NCBI GenBank assembly: GCA_016935595.1
Contig: JAFGQQ010000433.1
Coordinates: forward strand, 1 to 6,337
Direction of reading: 5' to 3'
Length of the DNA stretch: 6,337 bases
Source of the DNA: Bacteroidales bacterium
GTDB lineage: Bacteria > Bacteroidota > Bacteroidia > Bacteroidales > UBA10428
This document shows, piece by piece, positions 1 to 5,707 of this stretch; position 1 is the stretch's first letter, and each line of letters starts with the position of its first letter. The notes beneath the pieces are model-generated. The model worked only from the letters and a program-made list of their open reading frames with translations, had not been told where the DNA came from and ran no database searches. A program made the translations under genes and the position numbers.

Positions 1-437
1 ATGGGTTGAAGCAACTTGAAGGAATTGCTTTTGATTTAATACTTTCGGTTTTTACTTTCGATAATATTCCAATTATAGAGAATAGAATAAGTATTTTAAA
101 ACATTTTAAACAACTTTTAAACAATCAAGGAAGGATAATTATGCTCGATTCTACTCCTGAAATGTATGTGAATGAGTGGACATCCTTTTCTACTAGCGAT
201 TTTCCTCAGAATAAATATGCACAAAGTGGTGATAAGGTTAAAATTATTATCACTGATATTGAAGATAAAAGGCCAGTAGAGGATATAATATGGAAAAACG
301 AAGATTACCTGGAATGTTTTATAAAAGCCGGCTTGGTATTAATAGATATTTATAAACCACTTGCAAAATACGACGAACCTTATAAATGGATTAATGAGAC
401 AAGAATTGCACCTTGGGTTATATATGTATTAAGGTAA
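1..437 (+). CDS. Class I SAM-dependent methyltransferase, C-terminal part (5' end outside window)
   Basis: The reading frame is open from the left edge (first full codon at base 3) and ends with TAA at 435-437, giving about 144 residues. A TTG at base 6 could be read as a start, but the frame continues upstream and the Rossmann core is incomplete, so the true start lies outside the window. The visible part begins in the second half of a class I methyltransferase fold. FDLILSVFTFDNIP matches the motif IV strand, and LLNNQGRIIMLDSTPE matches the strand and turn after it. The SAM-binding GxGxG loop (motif I) is not in the window. The tail, with KPLAKYDEPYKWINETRIAP, is typical of a group of uncharacterised small-molecule methyltransferases. 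The substrate cannot be told. The gene converges with the SemiSWEET gene, with only 21 bases between the two stop codons. Confidence 0.85.
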   Translation, partial: GLKQLEGIAFDLILSVFTFDNIPIIENRISILKHFKQLLNNQGRIIMLDSTPEMYVNEWTSFSTSDFPQNKYAQSGDKVKIIITDIEDKRPVEDIIWKNEDYLECFIKAGLVLIDIYKPLAKYDEPYKWINETRIAPWVIYVLR

Positions 438-458
438 ATAATTAAAATTGATCATAAT

Positions 459-722
459 TTATCCATGTTTTATTTTAAAAAATAGTATTGTTAATGTAAA
501 GATAACAGTTACTAGGTTGGCAAGAATAACCGGAAGTTCGAGAATAAGGAAACCAAAAATTAACCAGAGGATAATACCAGCATTCAATATGATATACATA
601 AATAAAGAAATGGATTTTGTGTCTTTGGTTCTAATGATTTTTATGGCTTGGGGTAAAAATGCAACTGTAGTGAAAATAGCAGCTATAAAACCTATAAGGT
701 TTGTTAAAGTGGTTCCTGACAT
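459..722 (-). CDS. SemiSWEET family sugar transporter (PQ-loop, three helices)
   Basis: This 87-residue protein has three predicted membrane helices, at about residues 6-28, 39-60 and 64-83, the expected size and layout for a bacterial SemiSWEET. The first helix holds the PQ-loop signature FLPQ (P24-Q25). Trp53 in helix 2 and Asn69 in helix 3 sit where the family has its substrate-pocket Trp and Asn. SemiSWEETs form homodimers in the inner membrane and move sugars down their gradient by alternating access; the specific sugar here is unknown. The ATG at 720-722 gives the usual N-terminus and has no clear Shine-Dalgarno, as elsewhere in the window. The gene starts 29 bases after the stop of the 7TM-HD gene on the same strand and is probably co-transcribed with it. 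Another PQ-loop role is possible, but the length and residues favour SemiSWEET. Confidence 0.9.
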   Translation of the reverse strand: MSGTTLTNLIGFIAAIFTTVAFLPQAIKIIRTKDTKSISLFMYIILNAGIILWLIFGFLILELPVILANLVTVIFTLTILFFKIKHG

Positions 723-751
723 TTTAATGATTTATAATATTATTTTGTTAT

Positions 752-2917
752 TTATTTTTCTTTAGGATATTCGATCCTTACATGATAGATGTTCAAGAGT
801 TTTCTTTTAAACACATTTTTTATTGCAGTTATATCTTTAAAAGTTATATCAGCATAATCAAATTGATTTTCATCTATTTGTTTCTGGATAATTTCATCAA
901 CCAAATCACTTAGTGTTTGAGCATTAACTTCTTTTAAACTTTTACTGGCTGCTTCTACCGAATCGGCCATCATTAAAACTGCTGTTTCCTTAGAAAAGGG
1001 TTTTGGCCCTGGATATGAAAATTTATTCATATCAGGTATTTCATCAGGGAATTTATTTTTAAATAAACGGTAGAAATATTCGATTTTTCCGGTTCCTTGA
1101 TGAGTCTTAATAAAATCTATTATTTGATTTGGTAAATTATGTTTTTTAGCTATTTTCACTCCACCTTCAATGTGTTTAACAATTATTTCAGCGCTATTTT
1201 CGTAGTCTAAATTTTCATGCGGATTAAATCCCAGCCTCTGATTTTCAGTGAAATAAACTGGTTCTTCTATTTTCCCTATATCATGATATAAAGCGCCTGT
1301 TCTTATAAGTAAAGGATTACCTCCAATTTCAATAATTGCTTCTTCAGCTAAGTTGGCAACCTGCAAAGAATGCTGGAATGTTCCCGGTGCTTTTTCTGCT
1401 AATTGCCTTAATAATGGTTGGTTTGTATCTGATAATTCCATTAAAGTATAATCAGATAAAAATCCAAATGTTTTTTCGGAAAAATATATTAAAGGATATG
1501 AAAAAATTACTAAAATTCCGTTTATTCCAAACCATGAAAAGAAGTACCAGTTAATTTTATCAATATTTCCATTTTGAATTATTGAAATAACAAAGTATAT
1601 AATATAATAGGTAAAAATAACCAAACCTGAAGTGAGAAACATCTTTGAACGCCTGTAAAAATTTTTCAAACTAAATATTGCAACAACTCCAGAAATAAAA
1701 TTCAATAAAATATATTCAAAACTGTTTGGAGCAATAAATCCAATTATTAAAATGGTAATAATATGAACGAATATTGCTAACCGTGAATCGAAGAATGTCC
1801 AGATTAAAATCGGGATAATTGCAACTGGAATGCAATAAACACTTAAATATTCAATTTCATTTAATTTTTCCGATTCTAAAAAAACACCGGAAATAATTGA
1901 GAATATTATAATTAATAGTAATATAAATGACAGATTTAGATTATTATTTAGTACTTCTTTTCTGAAATTCAATAGAAACAAATAAAGAACAAGAAAACAG
2001 AATGATAAAAGTACAAATTGGCCTGCCAAAACCAAATAATAATTAGTTACTCCTAATTTTATTTGATAACTAATTTTTAATGATTCGAGAATTCTGAAAT
2101 TTTGATCATTGACTATATCTCCCTGAATAATAATCCTTTCATTTTCCTGTACCATTCCTTTGGTTAGCGAAATTGAATTTATCAGGTTTTCTTTATCTGC
2201 ATTTGTTTTTGATGCGTCGTAAAATAAATTTGGCTCCAGGTAATTATTTATATTTAATTTATCAATAAAATTAAGTGCAAAGGAATATTTGCTGAATTTT
2301 TCACTTGTTAAAACTTCATTTACTCGATTCAGGATTATTTCATATGAAGACTTAGGAGTATTAACTAAATATGAATTCTGTTCTTTTCCAATATTATCAA
2401 CTATTTTAATTATGGTTGAATATTGATTTATTACCTGAAATCCTTCATTATCAATATCAATAATTCCATTGCTGTAAATTTCTTCGAAAAGATTTTTTAA
2501 TAATTTCAAACAACTGTCTTTAAAAAACTTCAATTCCTTTGGTTTAAATTTTTGTTTTATTTTTTGAACTTCTTTTAAAGTATCATTACCAAAATAATTA
2601 TCCCATTCAAGTCTGAAGTTTTCATCCAATAATGAAATATTACTATTTGTTATAGTATTATCAAGGTTATAATATGGTTTGAAATTTTTAAGTAATGTGT
2701 CTTTTTCAGATGCAAGTTCCTCGGTTGATTTATATATTGGAAAATCGAATGGTGCAAAGTATGTTTGATGCTGCCAGGGTTTGCCTTTTTGAAATTCATA
2801 TGGAAATTTACCTTCCCGAGGGAAAAAATATAAAATAATTAAACAGGATATGAGGAATAAAAATATCTTAAGAAATCCTTTAAATGTATTAGATAACCAT
2901 TGAAAAAATTTTTCCAT
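752..2917 (-). CDS. pgpH: PgpH-type 7TM-HD receptor phosphodiesterase (probable cyclic di-AMP hydrolase)
   Basis: This 721-residue membrane protein has the full 7TMR-HD layout. Residues about 13-32 form an N-terminal helix. Residues about 33-289 form the extracytoplasmic 7TMR-HDED domain. About seven helices follow between 290 and 480, and then a cytoplasmic HD domain from about 510 to 710. The metal-binding set is present: H516 (HSLQV), H545-D546 (HDIGK), H582, H606 and D652. Characterised relatives, such as Listeria PgpH, hydrolyse cyclic di-AMP to pApA and thereby affect turgor, potassium uptake and wall stress; this activity is inferred here from homology. The residue after H606 is Gln (THQGTG), where I recall His in many relatives. 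The length is somewhat shorter than Firmicutes PgpH, which matches Bacteroidota forms. The start ATG at 2915-2917 leads straight into the N-terminal helix. It is the first gene of a two-gene unit with the SemiSWEET. Confidence 0.92.
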   Translation of the reverse strand: MEKFFQWLSNTFKGFLKIFLFLISCLIILYFFPREGKFPYEFQKGKPWQHQTYFAPFDFPIYKSTEELASEKDTLLKNFKPYYNLDNTITNSNISLLDENFRLEWDNYFGNDTLKEVQKIKQKFKPKELKFFKDSCLKLLKNLFEEIYSNGIIDIDNEGFQVINQYSTIIKIVDNIGKEQNSYLVNTPKSSYEIILNRVNEVLTSEKFSKYSFALNFIDKLNINNYLEPNLFYDASKTNADKENLINSISLTKGMVQENERIIIQGDIVNDQNFRILESLKISYQIKLGVTNYYLVLAGQFVLLSFCFLVLYLFLLNFRKEVLNNNLNLSFILLLIIIFSIISGVFLESEKLNEIEYLSVYCIPVAIIPILIWTFFDSRLAIFVHIITILIIGFIAPNSFEYILLNFISGVVAIFSLKNFYRRSKMFLTSGLVIFTYYIIYFVISIIQNGNIDKINWYFFSWFGINGILVIFSYPLIYFSEKTFGFLSDYTLMELSDTNQPLLRQLAEKAPGTFQHSLQVANLAEEAIIEIGGNPLLIRTGALYHDIGKIEEPVYFTENQRLGFNPHENLDYENSAEIIVKHIEGGVKIAKKHNLPNQIIDFIKTHQGTGKIEYFYRLFKNKFPDEIPDMNKFSYPGPKPFSKETAVLMMADSVEAASKSLKEVNAQTLSDLVDEIIQKQIDENQFDYADITFKDITAIKNVFKRKLLNIYHVRIEYPKEK

Positions 2918-2943
2918 AATAAGTTAATTAAATTTTATAAAAC

Positions 2944-2951
2944 CAAAAATA
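2944..2951 (-). promoter_or_regulatory. Candidate -7 promoter element for the pgpH unit
   Basis: Read on the minus strand, this is TATTTTTG, a full match to the Bacteroidota -7 consensus TAnnTTTG. It lies 26 bases before the pgpH ATG, which would give a short leader. No TTG is present at the expected -33 position (a T-run lies there instead), and such AT-rich DNA yields chance matches, so this is only a candidate. Confidence 0.35.
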
Positions 2952-2984
2952 ATAAGAATTTCTATCAGATAAAAAAAATTATGA

Positions 2985-3012
2985 AACAAGCCCCGCTTTA
3001 AGCGAGGTGGTT
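2985..3012. repeat. GC-rich imperfect palindrome (REP-like or IS200/IS605-end-like hairpin)
   Basis: The core CCCCGC-TTTAA-GCGAGG (2991-3007) can fold as a hairpin with one C/A mismatch. An outer AAC/GTT pair (2985-2987 with 3010-3012) extends it across an internal loop. It is strikingly GC-rich in a very AT-rich intergenic region. It lies between divergent genes and is not directly followed by a T-run on either strand, so it does not look like a terminator. Interrupted palindromes of this kind are typical of REP elements spread by RAYT transposases and of the ends of IS200/IS605 elements. No transposase is present, so it could be a lone REP copy, a remnant, or a regulatory structure. Confidence 0.45.
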
Positions 3013-3013
3013 C

Positions 3014-3048
3014 CATACGACATTTAAAAATTAAAGAATAAACGTATG
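3014..3048. repeat. Inverted repeat CATACG ... CGTATG
   Basis: CATACG at 3014-3019 is the exact reverse complement of CGTATG at 3043-3048, with a 23-base AT-rich spacer. The right arm contains the upstream in-frame ATG (3046) of the NlpC/P60 gene. The repeat starts just after the GC-rich palindrome, so the two may belong to one element or operator region. Six-base arms can arise by chance. Confidence 0.3.
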
Positions 3049-3081
3049 AAAATACTATATTTTTTATTGTTGGCTGAAATT

Positions 3082-3091
3082 TTATACATTT
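3082..3091 (+). promoter_or_regulatory. Candidate promoter-like 10-mer upstream of the NlpC/P60 gene
   Basis: TTATACATTT lies 11 bases before the preferred start (ATG at 3103). The same 10-mer occurs 14 bases before the ybjQ start. It includes TACATTTA, which matches the Bacteroidota -7 consensus TAnnTTTG except for the last base. A TTG lies upstream at 3067-3069, but its 15-base spacer is shorter than the usual 19-21. If this is a promoter, it rules out translation from the ATG at 3046. Confidence 0.25.
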
Positions 3092-3102
3092 ATAAAAAAA
3101 AA

Positions 3103-3885
3103 ATGCTAAAGTATGTAGTAATAGATAGTGTTGTCCCAGTGCGTAGAGAGCCTTCTGAACAATCTGAGATGTTAACCCAGCTTTTATTCGGTGAAGAATA
3201 TATTATTTTATCAATTAATAAAAAATGGGCTAAAATAAAATGTCTCTTCGATAAATGCGAAGGATATATTGATACTAAATTCGTATTTAAATTACAAGAT
3301 AATGAAACCAAACAGAAAGACAAGCCTAATTATATTTCTCTATCATTAATATCTGAATTAATTAATTTAAATAATAATACGAAAATTATTATACCAGTTG
3401 GCAGTTCAATTCCTGATATTGATAAGGATAAATGTTTTAATATTGGAGAATTTAAATTTAAATATTGCAAAGGTGTTTTCAAGAATAATATAAAGGAATC
3501 TGGAAAATTCATTATAAAAACAGCTCAAAAATATATTAATTCACCATACTTATGGGGGGGTAAGTCTCCATTTGGAATTGATTGCTCAGGATTAACACAA
3601 GTTGTTTATAAAATATGCGGATATTCAATATTAAGGGATGCCAAAGACCAGGCACTTCAGGGTAATACAATTAAAAATCTTAAAAATGCAAATCCGGGTG
3701 ATTTGTGTTTTTTTGAAAATGAGATAAAACAAATATCTCATGTAGGTATTTATTTAGGCAATAATAAAATAATCCATTCTTCGGGGCGCGTAAAAATTGA
3801 TAATATTGACGATACAGGTATATATAATACAGAACAAAATAATTATACACATAACCTAAAATTTATTAAAAATCTAATTGCATAA
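3103..3885 (+). CDS. NlpC/P60 (C40) peptidase with N-terminal SH3 domain, probable D-glutamyl-L-amino-acid endopeptidase
   Basis: From the ATG at 3103 this is 260 residues. An SH3_16-type bacterial SH3 domain covers about residues 4-62 (VVPVRREPS, LLFGEEY, KWAKIKC, EGYID). A second SH3-like stretch follows at about 77-130. The NlpC/P60 domain runs from about 135 to the end. The catalytic set is clear: Cys161 in DCSG, His213 in SHVGIY and the third polar residue His225 in IIHSSG, after the usual YLWGGKSPFGID lead-in. Relatives such as YkfC and dipeptidyl-peptidase VI cut the D-Glu to L-amino-acid bond in free muropeptides. An in-frame ATG at 3046 would add 19 residues. I prefer 3103 because Bacteroidota relatives start right at the SH3 domain, and 3046 lies inside an inverted repeat. 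The 19-residue extension is somewhat hydrophobic, so a signal peptide is not fully excluded. ybjQ follows 46 bases downstream. Confidence 0.9.
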   Translation: MLKYVVIDSVVPVRREPSEQSEMLTQLLFGEEYIILSINKKWAKIKCLFDKCEGYIDTKFVFKLQDNETKQKDKPNYISLSLISELINLNNNTKIIIPVGSSIPDIDKDKCFNIGEFKFKYCKGVFKNNIKESGKFIIKTAQKYINSPYLWGGKSPFGIDCSGLTQVVYKICGYSILRDAKDQALQGNTIKNLKNANPGDLCFFENEIKQISHVGIYLGNNKIIHSSGRVKIDNIDDTGIYNTEQNNYTHNLKFIKNLIA

Positions 3886-3886
3886 A

Positions 3887-3918
3887 TTGAAATAAAATAT
3901 TAAATTGTTATACATTTT
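3887..3918 (+). promoter_or_regulatory. Candidate promoter for ybjQ (TTG-N21-TACATTTT)
   Basis: TTG at 3887-3889 and TACATTTT at 3911-3918 are 21 bases apart. This fits the Bacteroidota pattern TTG-N19-21-TAnnTTTG, with one mismatch at the last base. The leader would be about 10 bases. The DNA is AT-rich, so a chance match is possible. If real, ybjQ and the small gene after it can be expressed separately from the NlpC/P60 gene. Confidence 0.3.
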
Positions 3919-3931
3919 AAATTAAACAATT
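3903..3931. repeat. Inverted repeat AATTGTT ... AACAATT before ybjQ
   Basis: AATTGTT (3903-3909) and AACAATT (3925-3931) are exact reverse complements around a 15-base spacer. They flank the candidate -7 element, and the right arm ends immediately before the ybjQ ATG. It could be an operator or a weak hairpin covering the start, but AT-rich arms of seven bases may be chance. Confidence 0.25.
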
Positions 3932-4246
3932 ATGATAGTAGTAAATTCCGATAACATACTTGGAAGAGAAATAGTCGAGACACTAGGTCTTGTAAGGGGA
4001 AGCACCGTAAGAGCCAGAAATATTGGCAGGGATATATTTGCAGGATTAAAAAATATTGTTGGAGGGGAAATTTCCGAATACACGCAACTTTTAGCTGATT
4101 CGAGGGAACAAGCTTTGCAAAGAATGATTGAAGATGCTCAAAAACTTGGTGCTGATGCAGTTATTAATGTAAGGTTCACAACCTCGGCAGTTATGCAGGG
4201 GAGCTCGGAGATATTAGCTTATGGAACTGCGGTAAAACTTAAGTAA
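3932..4246 (+). CDS. ybjQ: YbjQ/UPF0145 family protein
   Basis: This 104-residue protein is full length for the YbjQ/UPF0145 family (usual size about 100-110). Nearly every family signature is present: GLVRGSTVRARN at about 19-30, then GRD at 32-34, VGGEISEYTQLL at about 43-54, SREQAL at 57-62, LGADAVINVRF at about 72-82 and EILAYGTAV at 93-101. Structures of relatives show small alpha/beta subunits in a ring-like oligomer. The family is often named a heavy-metal-binding domain, but its role is not established, and this copy contains no Cys or His. There is no signal peptide or membrane helix, so it is cytoplasmic. A small membrane-protein gene begins 13 bases after the stop, suggesting joint expression. 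Confidence 0.93.
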   Translation: MIVVNSDNILGREIVETLGLVRGSTVRARNIGRDIFAGLKNIVGGEISEYTQLLADSREQALQRMIEDAQKLGADAVINVRFTTSAVMQGSSEILAYGTAVKLK

Positions 4247-4259
4247 TATATTTAATTTT

Positions 4260-4379
4260 ATGTATTCCGGTTTAACAAAATTTATAATTCTGGCAACTAT
4301 TGCTGTTATTGTCTACTTAATATATAAAAAATTAGAAGAAAACCGGAAAGAAGAGGAATTTAAAGAAAGTGAAGACTAA
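4260..4379 (+). CDS. Small single-pass membrane protein (39 residues), unknown function
   Basis: An ATG at 4260-4262 opens a 39-codon frame ending in TAA at 4377-4379. Residues 1-7 are short and polar, and residues about 8-22 are strongly hydrophobic (FIILATIAVIVYLIY). The tail of 17 residues (23-39) has 13 charged side chains and begins with KK, so it is probably cytoplasmic. This layout is unlikely in random AT-rich DNA and is typical of real bacterial small membrane proteins. The gene starts 13 bases after the ybjQ stop and ends 24 bases before the convergent cysN stop, so it fills an otherwise empty gap. I do not recognise the family. The tail might bind or anchor a cytoplasmic partner, YbjQ being the obvious candidate, but this is inference. 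Confidence 0.65.
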   Translation: MYSGLTKFIILATIAVIVYLIYKKLEENRKEEEFKESED

Positions 4380-4403
4380 ACAGAAATAAAGTATTTTAAT
4401 AAC

Positions 4404-5687
4404 CTAAATTATCATTCCTGCTCCTACAGTTACATTTGTGGCTTCATCAATTATTATTATACTTCCGGTTATCCGGTTTTTCTTGTAGGAGTCGAACATT
4501 AATGGTTTTGTTGTTTTTATCGTAATTTGTGCAATATCGTTTAATTTTATCGATTTATCATTCTCGTCATGTTCTAGTGTATTGATATTAAGTTTATAAT
4601 CAATATTTTTAATAATGCATCGAGCTTCTGATGTAGTATGTTTGATTATATATTTTCCACCAAGCACCATAGGTTTCTCATTTAGCCAACACAACATCAT
4701 TTTAACTTCTTGTCCGATATTTGGTAAATTATCTGCTTTTACTATCATATTTCCCCTGCTTATATCAATATCATCTTCAAGAGTTATTGAAACTGTCTGG
4801 GGAGGAAAAGCTTCATCAATTGATTTTTCGAATATATCAATCGATTTAATTGTTGAATTATTTCCATTAGGTAAAATTTTTACTTGATCACCAGGTTTAA
4901 ATATTCCACCTGCAACACGACCGGCATACCCCCTGTAATCATGAAATTCATCCGAATTTGGTCTTATTACATGTTGAACAGGAAATCGCCCATCTTCAAG
5001 ATTAGCATCGTGGGTTATATCTATTGTTTCAAGTAAATACATTAAAGTCGGGCCATTATACCAATCCATTTTAGCGGATGGATCAACGACATTATCTCCA
5101 TATTTTGCACTTATTGGTACGAAGTGAATATCTTTTACAGCTAATTTTTCAGAAACCTCTTTATAATCTTTTTTTATCTTATTAAAAACATCTTTATTGT
5201 ATTTAACTAAATCCATTTTATTAACACACACAATTATGTGCTTAATTTGTAACAATGAGGCAATATAAGAATGCCTTAAAGTTTGCTCAATCACTCCGTT
5301 ACGTGCATCAATCAGTATTACGGCGGCGTTAGCAGTCGATGCTCCGGTAACCATGTTTCGGGTATATTGAATATGTCCCGGAGTATCGGCAATTATGAAT
5401 TTTCTTTTTGGTGTGGCAAAATAACGGTATGCAACATCAATGGTAATGCCTTGTTCCCTTTCAGCTCTGAGTCCGTCAGTTAAAAGAGCCAAATTAATTT
5501 CAAGATCACCACTTTTCTGACTGGCTCTCTCAATCGATTCCATTTGATCTTCAAAAATAGCCTTACTGTCATAAAGTAAACGGCCAATTAAGGTACTCTT
5601 TCCATCATCAACACTTCCTGCAGTTGTAAACCTTAACAATTGCATATTTAAATAACCCGATTGACTTTTCTTACCTTCAGTAACCAT
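4404..5687 (-). CDS. cysN: Sulfate adenylyltransferase subunit 1 (CysN, GTPase subunit)
   Basis: CysN is the regulatory GTPase of ATP sulfurylase. With CysD it makes adenosine 5'-phosphosulfate and pyrophosphate from ATP and sulfate, with GTP hydrolysis driving the reaction. In this 427-residue protein the G-domain motifs are all visible: P-loop GSVDDGKST (24-32), EREQGITID with the conserved switch I Thr (76-84), DTPGH (101-105) and NKMD (156-159). EF-Tu-like beta-barrel domains follow from about residue 230 to the end. The protein stops after them, so there is no fused APS kinase as in NodQ/CysNC. The start ATG at 5685-5687 leaves 20 bases after the cysD stop, so the two are one operon. cysN is its last gene, because the next gene downstream is convergent. 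The start is slightly uncertain: a later ATG at residue 15 lies just before the conserved region. Confidence 0.97.
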   Translation of the reverse strand: MVTEGKKSQSGYLNMQLLRFTTAGSVDDGKSTLIGRLLYDSKAIFEDQMESIERASQKSGDLEINLALLTDGLRAEREQGITIDVAYRYFATPKRKFIIADTPGHIQYTRNMVTGASTANAAVILIDARNGVIEQTLRHSYIASLLQIKHIIVCVNKMDLVKYNKDVFNKIKKDYKEVSEKLAVKDIHFVPISAKYGDNVVDPSAKMDWYNGPTLMYLLETIDITHDANLEDGRFPVQHVIRPNSDEFHDYRGYAGRVAGGIFKPGDQVKILPNGNNSTIKSIDIFEKSIDEAFPPQTVSITLEDDIDISRGNMIVKADNLPNIGQEVKMMLCWLNEKPMVLGGKYIIKHTTSEARCIIKNIDYKLNINTLEHDENDKSIKLNDIAQITIKTTKPLMFDSYKKNRITGSIIIIDEATNVTVGAGMII

Positions 5688-5707
5688 TATCTATTATATA
5701 TTATTTA

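Noticed and set aside
6..8. TTG as the start of the methyltransferase gene
   Set aside because: The frame is open to the left edge and the product would lack the SAM-binding motif I; the gene is simply cut by the window.
438..458. AT-only hairpin (AAATT-GATCAT-AATTT) as a two-way terminator between converging genes
   Set aside because: The five-base all-A/T stem is too weak to support a terminator call; part of it also overlaps the SemiSWEET stop codon.
448..765. 105-codon plus-strand frame opposite the SemiSWEET gene
   Set aside because: It lies antisense to a gene with clear family motifs, and its own translation has no recognisable features; it is a shadow frame.
2991..3007. GC-rich hairpin as an intrinsic terminator
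   Set aside because: No gene ends toward it on either strand, and no T-run directly follows; the nearest T-run on the minus strand starts about 10 bases away.
3046..3102. Signal peptide or 19-residue N-terminal extension of the NlpC/P60 protein
   Set aside because: The segment (MKILYFLLLAEILYIYKKK) lacks a clear cleavage site, and family members begin at the SH3 domain. Not fully excluded.
4615..4887. Plus-strand frame opposite cysN (also those at 5283-5483 and 5811-6020)
   Set aside because: They lie antisense to strongly conserved cysN and cysD sequence and have no family features.
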